Shown: positions 35,425-45,749 of the stretch, piece after piece | Layout of the letters: every line of letters starts with the position of its first letter | Numbering within the stretch: the first letter of the stretch is position 1 | NCBI GenBank assembly: GCA_024509875.1 | Contig: JAMPIV010019090.1 | Location: 1 to 64,000, forward strand | Direction: 5' to 3' | Origin: Oreohelix idahoensis | Taxonomy: Eukaryota > Mollusca > Gastropoda > Stylommatophora > Oreohelicidae | Length of the DNA stretch: 64,000 bases | The notes under the pieces: model-generated | What the model was told of the DNA's origin: nothing | The model's input: only the letters and a program-made list of their open reading frames with translations | Database searches by the model: none | Position numbers and translations under genes: made by a program

Positions 35425-35625
35425 TAACACCTTGCAGAAGACCATAATAGAAGGGATAGTTGAAGGCAAACGTGCAAGGGGGAAGACAGCGCTATTAGTG
35501 GGAAGATAACATCAAGAGATGGACAGGAAAGAGTCTATCAGAGTGCACCACCAAGACAAGAGACAGAAGACGTTGGAGATCCATTACAGCCAACCTTCGT
35601 TGTGGAGATGGCAGCTGATGATGGT
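35425..35625 (+). pseudogene. LINE pol C-terminal fragment
   Basis: Plus strand, with frame breaks. It reads TIIEGIVEGKRARGK, then HQEMDRKES in place of the usual IKxWTGxSLxEC text, then a DRRRWRSITANLRCGDG-type end. This GKRGRGRPxTxW...RWRS...A.P..GDGT pattern is the last part of many LINE pol proteins. Only about 60 codons remain and no catalytic motif is present. Its 3' tail is GATGATGGTGATAATGAT. Confidence 0.6.
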
Positions 35626-35754
35626 GATAATGATATACTCAAACCAGCCCTGTTGCGTGTACGTTTTCGTGTTTCTGCAGATGTGTTTATGTGCCTGAAT
35701 TACTGTTTATATTGTTGTGTTCCTGCATGTGTGTGTGTGTATGTGTCCACTTAC

Positions 35755-35947
35755 CTGGTGCTGGTGCTGGAACTGGCGCCGATGACGAGGGTGGCACGAC
35801 CATCATTTGTTTTATTCCGTCCGGAACAGATTTTAGTGGCACAGTCTCAATGCGAACAGTGCGACACTGCCCACGTGTCTCCAGCCATTGACACACCTGA
35901 AGGCGGGTGTTGTTCAGAGTAAAGTAGTGCCCATCTTTCTCCACTAC
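35755..35947 (-). CDS. putative internal exon of a host gene
   Basis: A 193-nt stretch open in one frame on the minus strand. It is bounded upstream by an acceptor (TTTAACGCAG before 35947) and downstream by a strong donor (CACCAG then GTAAGTGG after 35755). It encodes VVEKDGHYFTLNNTRLQVCQ, then WLETRGQCRTVRIETVPLKS, then a Pro/Ser/Ala-rich segment, starting in phase 0 and ending after one base of a codon. The composition is balanced and does not match any transposon protein I recognise. The LNNxRLxV pattern recalls ParB/sulfiredoxin-like proteins, but that is a weak guess and no function is claimed. No neighbouring exon was found in the window, so flanking introns would have to be long and repeat-filled. 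Confidence 0.55.
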
Positions 35948-36037
35948 CTGCGTTAAATATAATTACATTAAAATTACAGTTAAAGAAGTTATCTGTGCTA
36001 TAAATAACGGAAGTGTTACACCACATAGATAACTTGG

Positions 36038-36419
36038 TAATCTCCAAAAGAACGTTGTACAGAAAATCCCTGTGCAGTTATTTCCCTCTAGCAGTGTTTC
36101 GTTTAAACACAATCATTTTTTTTCCACAAAAAAGGGGGGGGGGGGGGGGCCGCAATAGACTGCTAATTTGACGGACTGACTTACGAACTGATGTACGAAA
36201 GTCGGTTCGTCAATTTAGCAGTCTATCCGTTGTCCGTCAGTCAGTCCATCAGTCAGTCATAAGGAGTACATCAGTCAGTCACTCGGTCCGTCAGTCAATG
36301 CATGAATCAGTCAGTTAGTAAGTTAGACCCTTTTTTTAATTTTCGTCAGCTGCTAAAGGGAAATAACTCCAAGTGAATATTCTGTGAGGAATCGATTGGC
36401 AACGTTCTTTTGGAGATTA
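36038..36419. mobile_element. MITE with 20-bp TIRs
   Basis: A 382-bp non-coding element with perfect 20-bp terminal inverted repeats (TAATCTCCAAAAGAACGTTG at 36038-36057 and its reverse complement at 36400-36419). Subterminal inverted copies of GGGAAATAACT lie inside. Terminal TA at both ends suggests a Tc1/mariner-type target. It contains a G run (36134-36149) and a long palindrome (36155-36226). A related end fragment occurs at 39620-39695. Confidence 0.85.
36155..36226. repeat. 72-bp imperfect palindrome
   Basis: ATAGACTGCTAATTTGACG... pairs with its inverted copy ending ...GCAGTCTAT; arms of about 30 bp with a few mismatches. It is followed by GTCAGTCAGTCC-type repeats to about 36325. 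Confidence 0.85.
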
Positions 36420-36628
36420 CATGAGTGTTACATTTACTTGTAGTTAAGAAAATATGACTGCAGCTGAAACTAGGAAATGTTTGTTTTAGATTAGAGGAAT
36501 CAACAGTGGCAAGAATATCACATACAAAACAGCATCAAGAAATAAGGGTTGCAAGAAATAAGATCAATAAAGACAAAACATAGGAAAACACTGCAATAAA
36601 TGCAAAATTTAGAAAAAAAAAATCTAAA

Positions 36629-36775
36629 CGTAGTCCCATTGCAGTCGGTCGGTAATGAAATATTATAAACTTCCCTATGCTAGGTCCAGCTTCGAGAGGT
36701 AGGGGTGAACTGTCCCCTACCGCGCTGCATTTTTCGAGAGAAACCAGCGCTCTAACTATTGCGTCGCTCAAAGTA
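36629..36775 (-). mobile_element. tRNA-derived SINE, internally deleted
   Basis: Minus-strand copy with 3' end GTAGTCCCATTGCAG at the left, CTAGGTCCAGCTTCGAGAGG in the middle and ACCAGCGCTCTAACTATTGC (head) at the right. The GGGTACC body section is missing. Confidence 0.75.
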
Positions 36776-36904
36776 GAAGCAAACCTTAAAATTTATTGGC
36801 ACCAAAACCCTACAAAGATTACAAAAAGTTATGAAAGCAGTTTATCGCAAAAATGAAAGCAATATTTTAATAATTACGTTTTGCAGGACCCTCCGCATGC
36901 ATAT

Positions 36905-36990
36905 CTGTTTTGTTTTGATTAGAGTTTTGCCTCGTTTTAGCTAGACGTTTATATTAGGGCACTTGTCCAAATATAAAAGACCCTGTGGTC
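36905..36990 (-). repeat. short dispersed repeat, copy 3
   Basis: Plus-strand text TATATTAGGGCACTTGTCCA + AATATAAAAGAC is the reverse complement of the core at 2528. Confidence 0.6.
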
Positions 36991-37285
36991 TGGTATGCCT
37001 ATCCTTTCGTTGCCTTGTAGAAGACTTCCCCAGAAAGCTGGTGGGGGGGGAGATTGGGAAGCACAGAATTGCGAAAGTAAATAGGTGCAGTAGAAATTGC
37101 TTTTTTTAACCAAAAATAAATAACTCTTAAGAAAGGGTTTAACTTTGGAAGCCAAGAGATGGATACTGATACTCCTGAAAAGAGATTAGGAAGAAGAGAT
37201 ATCACAAAGAGGAAGAGCACCGAGACAAAATAAAAAGAATAGGTATAAAATGTCTAATGATTTGACATTGCGAGCACTGTTTAGG

Positions 37286-37554
37286 CTTCTTCTTCGTGCA
37301 TCCTGAGTCTCTGACTGACATAGCAGTCAGTGGTCATCACGCCTGACGTCTTGTAGGGCAGCAACAAACTGTCCCCATTTTGATCGGTTGGTGACTATCC
37401 TGTGTACCGTGCCCCAACTCTCGTTCATGCTTTGCATCTCAGCCGTCACTGTTCTCCGCAAGATTGTCTTTTGGTCTGCCTTCTTTCGCCGTCCTTCTAG
37501 GGTCCCCAGCATAGCAGGTCTGGTGATGGTGTCAGGGTCCTTTCTGAGGACATG
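37286..37554 (-). pseudogene. RTE LINE 3' end (first family)
   Basis: Minus-strand, heavily 5'-truncated copy of the family at 3145-5354, covering only the last 80 or so codons. It reads MLGTLEGRRKKADQKTILRR, then TVTAEMQSMNESWGTVHRI and NRSKWGQFVAALQDV, followed by the AGAAGAAG-type tail. A 7-bp duplication GTTTAGG (37279-37285 and 37555-37561) probably marks the target site. The truncated frame is open to its natural end. Confidence 0.85.
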
Positions 37555-37561
37555 GTTTAGG

Positions 37562-38204
37562 GGGCGAAATTTATTTTAAAGAATGAATGTAAAGGTCTGG
37601 AACCATAGCAAACAGGCTGTCATTCCAGTCTCACACCGGAGACAAAATGCCGCTAATCCCAGTATAGGGATATTCCGATTTCCCTTAATTACGATTTCAA
37701 ACGCCTCCAAATCTTAAAATCCTGATAGTACCTTACTCTAAACAGCAAGACACCCAAAGAATCAACGGTATATACTAAAAAATTAACTATAACTTACTGA
37801 GATTAATATAACCAGCAGTAATAAAAACCAGCTTATGGAAAAGAGAATTGAAACCAGACTATAACACGTAAAGAAAAAAAAAACAATTTGAGAGATCCAC
37901 TGTTCAAAAACTGAGCTTGAAAACGTAGCAGAAATGTTCCATACATTCTACAGCAGAGAATAAATGAGGATGGCCAGTCATCATTACTCAGTAATTTGTC
38001 GTATTTTTCAAAGAATAAATATTTATTAATTATAACTGGAAATCAACTTTTGTTCGATGTAATAGAATGCATGGAATACTACTCTTCTGTTTTAGTGCAT
38101 TTTGAAACAGTAATAGAAGTGTATCACTAAAACATTTTATTTTATTTTATGAATTTAAGTGGCAACTGAATGTTATTTTGTTTTGGTTTTTTTTTTTTTT
38201 TTTC
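37562..38204. other. no recognisable feature
   Basis: No coding frame; ends in a T run at 38189-38203 next to the RTE fragment. Confidence 0.4.
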
Positions 38205-38775
38205 ATCCAGATAATGATCATCAAAACAAGAATACGGAAGACTAGAGGAGATTTCATTGTATTGGGAAATATACGGAGATCAAAAGAAATCAAGTCTAGC
38301 AAAAAAATCAGAATTTTCAGTTCAAATGTCAAGTCTATCCTTTTGTATGGCTCTGAAACATGGATAACTACAACAGCAACCAATAAGCTACATACTTTCA
38401 TAAAGGGATGCTTGCGTAGAATAGAAAGATTGAAGTGGTATGATGAGATCATTAATATGAAGCTAAAGACAAGAACTAGACAAGCGTTAGTGGAACAAGA
38501 AATGAGAAGGAGACACTGGAGATGAATCGGACACACACTAAGAAAACCTGTAGATAGCATTAGTAGACCACCCTAGTCCATATGTCCACACAGTAAGAGA
38601 GGTAACGGAAGACCAAAGAACACATGGACAAGAGAACTGAAGACAGACATGAAGGGGATGAAGGAACCATGGAAAGATCTTGAGCTGATGGCACGGGACA
38701 GGAAGACTTGGCATAATTTTGGGGATGGGCCTTTGCTTCTTTGGGAGTTGAAAGGAGTTAGGATAAGAATTAGAA
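38205..38775 (+). pseudogene. RTE LINE 3' fragment (second family)
   Basis: Plus-strand copy of the C-terminal part of the RTE gene at 27775-28436. It reads IKTRIRKTRGDFIVLGNIRR, then VKSILLYGSETWITTTAT, LRRIERLKWYDEIIN and QEMRRRHWR, and then a TGA at 38523-38525. The same frame continues with IGHTLRKP, NGRPKNTWTRELKTDMKGM and DLELMARDRKTW. It ends in GAATTAGAAGAAAATTC. RT catalytic motifs lie upstream and are missing. It is useful for defining the normal, non-amplified 3' end of this family. Confidence 0.85.
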
Positions 38776-39335
38776 GAAAATTCATCTTTGAATAAAAATA
38801 TACTTTGTTACGTTTAAACACCAAATGAAATGTTCATAGGATTGTTGACCATTATTAGAGATGTGTTGAAACACAAGACTCACTGTGCTATTTGTTTAAG
38901 GAAGCATTAATTTCAATGGCACATCACCATCCACCATCCGGCCCCTTAAATCAAAGCACAGTCTAAACTCGCAGTTCATTATGTCCATTACTTTAACATC
39001 AGTATTTTAATCGAGGTATTTCCACCTGTTTTACGCAAAATCGACTGGGTTCATGCCAGTTAAAACTTTACCAAGAGAGAGCTGCTTGCAAAGTATCAGC
39101 TCTCCACAATACGTGAAACATACACAATTTGAGCAGCTAATCTTGGAAATGCGAAAAATATACAATGTACATGAGATCTTAAATAGAAGTGGTTGTAAAA
39201 ACAAAAAGGAAAGAAGACTGGAGGATAACCTGCGCAGTTGGTGTGGAACAATAGGGCACAGCATTGGACAACTAAAGACCTATGTTCTGCCAGGAAATGT
39301 AGGATAAAGATAAAAATGACGATACACAAAAATGA

Positions 39336-39336
<1 letters not shown>
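38776..39336. other. no recognisable gene
   Basis: An open frame at 39053-39307 has no family motif and no splice support, so it is not called. Confidence 0.4.
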
Positions 39337-39385
<49 letters not shown>

Positions 39386-39416
39386 TGAGTGAGTGCGTGT
39401 GCGTTTGTGTGTGTGT
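39337..39416 (+). repeat. (GA)n then (GT)n microsatellite
   Basis: GA dinucleotides to about 39385, followed by GT-rich repeats. Confidence 0.93.
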
Positions 39417-39619
39417 TTATTCTCCCCAAAATCAAGCTTTGTGGAATTTCGCGCAATAAAAATACCAAGGCTAATGGGAAGTATAGGGTTAGGGGCAGAA
39501 CTCTCAAAACTTGTACAGTCTTGTAAGTAATGCAGTTAAAAACATTTTTTGCACCTCAAATAGTGTGGCAGTTCCTAATTACAATCGATACTTGCGCACT
39601 ACGATACATGTTCACGAAA

Positions 39620-39695
39620 CGCTGCTAAAGGGAAATAACTCCAAAAGAATATTCTGTGCGGAAACGATCGGCAACGTTCTTTTGGAGACTACAGG
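39620..39695 (+). repeat. MITE end fragment
   Basis: GCTGCTAAAGGGAAATAACT...CAACGTTCTTTTGGAGACTA matches the right end of the MITE at 36038-36419. Confidence 0.8.
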
Positions 39696-40091
39696 CCTGC
39701 ATATATTGATAATGATTTCTCTTTTATTGTGAGTAAGCTTGCTCCCGATTTTTTTTATATTTTGGATTTCGATCCACACACTCAATAGTCTTTCCGTTTC
39801 TACTATTTCATTTATTCTAATAGACATTGCATTACTCACATGTGTTCCTGATAATCATATTTTAATTTTTTTTTTTATTTGTTTGTTTAATTTCGCAACA
39901 TTGTATCTGATTGACCGCAATGCGGATTCACTTAGGTCTGTTGCTCTCGCGATATCACGTGTTCTCTCGTTTCTTTCAAAACGTCGCATTATTTCAAGCT
40001 TCTCAATAATTACAGCTTTCCTTTTTCGTTCACTCCTTGGATCCTCACATCCAGGACAGCTTATTCATGTTTGGGAGGCTATATTAAATAC
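39696..40091. other. no recognisable feature
   Basis: An open frame at 39739-40110 is hydrophobic and AT-rich without family motifs, and is not supported as a gene. Confidence 0.4.
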
Positions 40092-40107
40092 TTTTACCAA
40101 GAAGAGT

Positions 40108-40353
40108 TGAGCGTCCGATTGACAGAGTCGTTAGAGCGCTGGTCTCTCGCGGCAAAGGTGCCTGGTTAGATTCACAGTATCGACACGCTTCAGTTCACGC
40201 AGCAGTAAATGTGTACTTGACTTTGCACCTGAGTTAAGGAAGGAAAAGGCAGCGAGGAAGGGAACTGATCACCCCACCTCTCGATGCTGGACCTTGAATT
40301 CTCTAACACTACTCCCCTCCGGCAGTATCTGCTATGGGACTACCTTTACCTTA
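40108..40353 (+). mobile_element. tRNA-derived SINE with 16-bp TSD
   Basis: The best-bounded copy of the family: 246 bp, flanked by a perfect 16-bp duplication TTTTACCAAGAAGAGT (40092-40107 and 40354-40369). The head resembles a tRNA gene: A box near TGACAGAGTCGTTAGAGCGC and B box near GGTGCCTGGTTAGATTCAC (mutated). The body holds GAGTTAAGGAAGGAAAAGGC and GATGCTGGACC. The 3' end is CTGCTATGGGACTACCTTTA. Related copies lie at 10936, 13353, 15600, 30713 and 36629. Confidence 0.93.
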
Positions 40354-40436
40354 TTTTACCAAGAAGAGTAGCCTACACACACTCGTGGAGAACAGCGCCA
40401 TACGCTCTCGTAGGGCATGAAGTGTGTGTGTTTTGT

Positions 40437-40441
40437 ATATT
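40437..40441 (+). repeat. TSD of LTR element 2 (left)
   Basis: ATATT, repeated at 49288-49292. Confidence 0.9.
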
Positions 40442-42513
40442 TGTCGTGAATTATTCTAATCCACATATATATAAATTATCAGGTAAATATAAAGCCTAAC
40501 AAATACATTTAATAAAGAAAAGAGCAATGGTAAAAGAACAGTGCTGTCACAATGACTGTACTCGAAATCCCCTTGTTTTCTACTTCGTCGGCAAATTGTA
40601 ACGCTTTCACGTTGATAGTAAAAGCCTACTGTGTCGCTGCACGCTTTCTTCAATGAAACGTGTACTGTATTTCTTGGAAAAACCTTGAGATACGCAAGCT
40701 GATCAATGACCTAGATTTAATATTTCATTCATTCCATACACGGCGTAACTAAAAGACAGATAAAGCAGGAGAGAGAGAGGGGCGAATGAAGGCAGGACAC
40801 ATGCAACACTACACGCGTCGCGCGATTAATAGTAACGCAAATCCCACGTGTAAGGCCACTAGCAATAACTTTTTTTCATATAGTCAGTGAAAAAGAAACA
40901 CTACTACTACAAGAATCAGGTTTAAAAATATGAAAACTGTTTATTAGGAAATATGAAATTCTACTGATTTACATCTAAGCTCCTGACTTTAGTATGACAT
41001 AACAGTGGAAAAGGCAGGACAGGTGGCGGTTCTAAACAACGAAAAGGAATAAAGAACAAATATACGACTATCTTTGGAAAACACATGTTTTGAACGCAGC
41101 CACTTAGCTCTTTTAAATTTGTATATTTGGGTTCCTTAGGGCTTGCTGACAAAGAATATGTAAAACGTTACGCAAATAGTCTAGGAATTACCAAATTATA
41201 ACCAAAATAAAATAGTGGGGGTGCCTGACAGCATGAAATCATTTCTGCTCATAAAATTTTTTTATAACGTGTTTGAAAAAACATTACGTTACAAAAATAG
41301 CCTACCATGTTAACTCCTATTTGATTGGAGCGCAACAAATATAAGACTAAACACGATTGGTCGGGCTATAAATACTATCTTGTGTTGTCAGGGGAAACGT
41401 GAAAAGGAGTATTTTTTTTTTAAAAGATCTGTAGACATGGTTTGATTGGGTAGAGCTGCGAATATACTCAATTCAGAGCGTCTGTTCATTGCCACATCTT
41501 GTAATAAACCTACTAAGAAGCAGTGCGTTGAGCAACAGTGTATATTTTTTATAAAATAAAGCCTGGGACATCGGCAGATCGGAGTTGTGCTATATTCATT
41601 GCCAGTCAACGAAACTGTTTATTATTTCCATAAATTGTGGGACCGTGGTCTTAAAGTTATTGAGCAGCACCTGGTCAGAGCTTTGCTGAAGCCAGAGGCG
41701 GACAGCATACTCCTTGGTCCATATAGCAACCAGTGGGGTGGCTCCAGAACTCATTAAAGTAATCGAGCAGAGGAGGCTTTTACTGCAGTCATCACGAAAG
41801 ATAAGAGAGTGTGGCCATGGAGCTCAACATTATGTACCCCCATCTTAAAATGACATTGTAAAATAAAACTAAGAGGGGAATTTAATTGTTTTCATACCAG
41901 GAACTGAGAACATCTCCAATACTAGTTCCAATAGAAACAAACTATTGACGTCATGATGACAAATACCAACAGAGCTTGAACAAAACAAAACCAGTATTAC
42001 CTCATATTACCACTACACAACTGACACACATAGGATACTATTAATAATATATGTCACTACAAGATTCATATTAATAAATTCTGTACATATAACTTGTAAT
42101 TAAAATTGATTGTGATTCCTGGTTCCCTTTGTATTTGAATCAGGACACATATACATTCATGACAGCACTGAATACATATTGTTATTTGAAAAGTTATCAG
42201 TGACTCCTTTAAGATATCCTCGTAGAGTGTTTTATGTATGTGAGTGTCACAGTGTTGTCAAGTGTGGTGGAATAAATTAAATTGTTTATCTGTCTGTTGT
42301 TGTTATGACTTACACTTCATCATACACATACCCTAGACAAATAACGTAGTCATCACACTATTCCAGAATAATTCTGACTGAGGTATACATATGTGGCAGC
42401 AAGTAAGGTTATCTATAATACACTACTCTTATTAGATATAGATACCTTCACAGCTGATCTCAGTCAGTACACTAAGTCCCCTATAAATATTTATAACATC
42501 CCACTTCACCACA
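40442..42513 (+). repeat. 5' LTR of element 2
   Basis: 2,072 bp. Contains TATAAATACT near 41368, ACACGATTGG upstream of it and AATAAA signals, so promoter and polyadenylation functions are plausible but unproven. The short minus-strand frames here recur in the 3' LTR and lack family motifs. Confidence 0.96.
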
Positions 42514-42716
42514 TATATTGGGGGCCAAGCCGGGATTTGGAATCTTTCCCTATTACAAATATTGGGGGTAATTCACTTCAGGGAATAATAAGAAGTAAAA
42601 GGTATCCTTGGGTGAAAATAAATAAGGTTGAGCTCACAGTGCCTGTGTTGTCCTAAGTTAGTTAGTCATAGATAAAATTGTTTAGTTACATATTTTAGAC
42701 ATTTATCTGTTAGACA
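42514..42716 (+). other. leader of element 2
   Basis: A 203-bp untranslated leader between LTR and gag start, much shorter than the 0.8-kb leader of element 1. Confidence 0.8.
42519..42536 (+). promoter_or_regulatory. primer-binding site of element 2
   Basis: TGGGGGCCAAGCCGGGAT, five bases after the 5' LTR. Its ends match the tRNA-Pro complement and the middle differs, so the primer tRNA is uncertain. Confidence 0.75.
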
Positions 42717-45710
42717 ATGGCCGACTTGGCAAAATTTCGATCTGCTGCTGTACAGACTGCGAAAGAGTTAGGAATGGACGGACAAATTATGATTGCTTAT
42801 GTCACGGCTGAATGTGACAAATATATTGAACGGGAAGAAAGAAGATTAGAAAAAGAGGCCGAAAGAAAGTTAGAGGCTGAGACTAAGAGGTTGCAGATTG
42901 AGGCTGAGGCTAAGAGGTTGCAGATTGAGGCTGACAAAGAGGCTAAAGCATTGGAAGCCGAGGAAAGAAGACAGGCTGCAGAAAGAGAAGAGAAGAAATT
43001 AGCTGCAGAAAGAGAAGAGAAGAGATTAGCTGCAGAAAGGGAAGCAGAAAAGGAGGAGAAGAGATTACAAAGGGAACATGAGTTACGACTAAGGGAGTTT
43101 GAGTTTCAAGGCCATGCTCCTGAAAATGGTGCCAGTCCCTTTGCCTCTGATGCCACTGCTAGCCAAGGAGCCTCAACCTCAGCTATGAATTTTCATTTAG
43201 ATCATTTTGTTGAGAAAGACGATGATATAGAGAGCTATCTAAATAGGTATGAACTATTAGCTACCACATATGGGTTAGAGAGAGAAAGGTGGAGCTTAAA
43301 GTTATCTCAAGGACTTCGTGGGGCAGCTTATGAAGTTTTTGCAAAAATGAGCAGAAGTGATCAGGAAAATTATGACATGCTAAAGCAGGCTCTTTTGTTA
43401 AGATATGAAAAGAATGCAGAATTTTATAGGAAAAAATTTAGGAATGCTAAACTACTGTCAGGTGAAACCTATCACCAGTTCTCTGCACGAATAGAGACAT
43501 ACTTGGAGAAATGGACTTCTCTGGGGAAAACCCAAGATCTTAAGGAAATGGTCCTTATAGAGCAATTAAGAGAGTCCATGGCTCCAGACCTGAGAAAGTT
43601 TCTCATGGAACAAGGTGCAGAGAGGCTGGGTGAGTTGCTAAATGTTGCTGAAAGGTATCAAGCAGCTCAAGCAGAGGTAACAGGTAATAAAAAGAAACAA
43701 GTGGATAACTTTAGGGCACCACAGAACTTTAATAAATTTGATCCTAGGGATCAAAACAAAGGTAAGCACCAGTTTGATAGGCCACGGTATGAAAATAAAA
43801 ATAAAACCCCACAATTCGATGAAAGGAAATATGATGAAAGAAAATCTTTCAACCAAGGAAAAAGGTGGTGTAAAAATTGTAAGATGAACAATCATGACAC
43901 TGACCATTGTAGAAGGAAACCTCCTCATTGTGCTGCTATGACATCGGGGAAAAAGGAAAAGAAGGTCAAACCTGAAGAACTACAGGAACCATACCACCCC
44001 CCAGTGTGTGAAGATGTCATCTGTAATGGTGTCACTATAAGGTGTTTATATGATACCGGTTTAGATTACGATTCCGTTGTGAGTTCTCACCTGGTGCAGG
44101 CCGATCAATACACCACAGAAACAGTGGAGATTCAAACTGCAACCAAGGATGTAGCTACCATGACACTTCCCGTCGCCCGAATAAAAGTGAAAACGCGATA
44201 TGTGGAAGGAATCATAAAAGCAGCAGTGATAAATGAGCCAATCTACCCTCTGATATTGGGGTGTAGATATGTCTTCTTGGGGAATCCCAAGAGACCTGTG
44301 ATATTGGCAACAGTGCAGACCAGATCACAGTCTAAAAAGGAGGAGGATAATCCAATAAATACTCACCCAGATGAGATGAGGAAGGCACAGGCTGAGGACA
44401 AAACACTCAAGCCATGTTTCAAGAAGTTGCCCAAATCTCATACACCTCCAGGCAAGGGAGAGTTTTATATGAAGAACAAACTGATATATAGGAAGGCTGG
44501 ATCTGAATCCAATGGTCACGGACAGCTGGTCCTTCCCACTTCATATAGGACTAAAGTGTTGGAACTAGGGCATGCGATTCCCTTCAGTGGTCATATGGGA
44601 ATCAGCGCAACAGGACAGCGAATAGCTTGTCACTATTTCTGGCCAGGAATAACTGAAGATATCAAACGATATGTAAAATCCTGTCCAGAGTGCCAACGAG
44701 TAGCACCTAAACATTGGACTGCACCAGCAACTCTGGGGGAAATGCCCATAGTGGGAACACCCTTTGAGAGAGTTGCCGTGGATCTTGTGGGACCTCTCAC
44801 CCGAACCAAGAGAAGGAACAGCTACATTCTGACTCTGGTGGACACTTGTTCTATGTGGGGAGAGGCAGTAGCCCTGTCATCGATTGATTCTAAACATGTG
44901 GCAGAGGCATTGCTCACAATTTTCACAAGGTTAGGCTTTCCCAATCAAATCTTGACTGATAATGGCTCTCAGTTCAAGGGGAAACTAACTGAAGAAGTTT
45001 TCAGGATCTTCCAGGCCAAACACTTCCATTGTAGTGTGTACCATCCCCAAGGAAACGGCCAAGTGGAAAGATTTAACGGCACGTTGATGTCGATCCTGAG
45101 AAAGTTGGCACACGAAAAACCAGATACATGGGACCAGTACCTGCACGCCGCCCTCTTTGCTTATCGGGAGGTACCCCATAGTTCAACCGGTATGGCCCCG
45201 GCAACATTATTGTTTGGAAGGCCAATAAAAGGTCCACTCGAAGCTTTGTTAAGAACGTGGACTGATGAAAAGGCAGAGGAAAACATTACATCTTCATGCC
45301 AATATGTGAATGAGCTGACCACTCGTTTAAAAACTGGCTGGAAACTTGCCAATGAAAATTTGAAACAAGCCAGGAAGAAACATGCTGCCTATTATAACAG
45401 GAAGGCGAAAGACAGAGATTTGGCGGTGGGAGAGAAGGTACTGCTTCTTCTCCCCGGGAGTCAGAATAAGTTACAGATTGGATGGCAAGGTCCATATACA
45501 GTTTTAGAGAAGGTGTCTAGAACAAATTATAAGATAGATAAGAAGGGGAAAGAAAAAATCTATCATGTGAATCTCCTGAAGAAATATTTGGAAAGAGAAC
45601 ATCAGGAAGAGACACACTTGTTGACCTTGTCCATCGCCATGGAGATGAAAAGGAACCACTTTCATCATTTGAATATCCATTACACCCCTGTGAGACAGCA
45701 GCACAGGTGA
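42717..45710 (+). CDS. Gag-protease-integrase polyprotein
   Basis: A frame of 997 residues from an ATG in GACAATGG. Residues 1-130 form a long Glu/Lys/Arg coiled coil with repeated KRLQIEA and REEKRLAAE units. About 158-318 are the capsid, with a SCAN-like segment (DLKEMVLIEQLRESM, 274-288). A CCHC zinc knuckle is present at C385, C388, H393 and C398. The retropepsin has DTG at 446-448 and LILGCRY. The integrase has H619, H626, C656 and C659, catalytic D689, D748 and E784 (spacing 35) and GWQGPY at 922-927. The last 25 or so residues are out of register with element 1 and end at TGA 45708-45710, just before RT. This looks like a one-base loss near 45641 that cuts pol in two. It would supply particle, protease and integrase but not RT. 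Confidence 0.95.
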   Translation: MADLAKFRSAAVQTAKELGMDGQIMIAYVTAECDKYIEREERRLEKEAERKLEAETKRLQIEAEAKRLQIEADKEAKALEAEERRQAAEREEKKLAAEREEKRLAAEREAEKEEKRLQREHELRLREFEFQGHAPENGASPFASDATASQGASTSAMNFHLDHFVEKDDDIESYLNRYELLATTYGLERERWSLKLSQGLRGAAYEVFAKMSRSDQENYDMLKQALLLRYEKNAEFYRKKFRNAKLLSGETYHQFSARIETYLEKWTSLGKTQDLKEMVLIEQLRESMAPDLRKFLMEQGAERLGELLNVAERYQAAQAEVTGNKKKQVDNFRAPQNFNKFDPRDQNKGKHQFDRPRYENKNKTPQFDERKYDERKSFNQGKRWCKNCKMNNHDTDHCRRKPPHCAAMTSGKKEKKVKPEELQEPYHPPVCEDVICNGVTIRCLYDTGLDYDSVVSSHLVQADQYTTETVEIQTATKDVATMTLPVARIKVKTRYVEGIIKAAVINEPIYPLILGCRYVFLGNPKRPVILATVQTRSQSKKEEDNPINTHPDEMRKAQAEDKTLKPCFKKLPKSHTPPGKGEFYMKNKLIYRKAGSESNGHGQLVLPTSYRTKVLELGHAIPFSGHMGISATGQRIACHYFWPGITEDIKRYVKSCPECQRVAPKHWTAPATLGEMPIVGTPFERVAVDLVGPLTRTKRRNSYILTLVDTCSMWGEAVALSSIDSKHVAEALLTIFTRLGFPNQILTDNGSQFKGKLTEEVFRIFQAKHFHCSVYHPQGNGQVERFNGTLMSILRKLAHEKPDTWDQYLHAALFAYREVPHSSTGMAPATLLFGRPIKGPLEALLRTWTDEKAEENITSSCQYVNELTTRLKTGWKLANENLKQARKKHAAYYNRKAKDRDLAVGEKVLLLLPGSQNKLQIGWQGPYTVLEKVSRTNYKIDKKGKEKIYHVNLLKKYLEREHQEETHLLTLSIAMEMKRNHFHHLNIHYTPVRQQHR

Positions 45711-45749
45711 AAAATCAGTACACATTTAACGAAAACTCAGAAAGAGAGA

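Noticed and set aside
39053..39307. 84-residue open frame as a host exon
   Set aside because: No splice-site pairing, no motif and no neighbouring exon.
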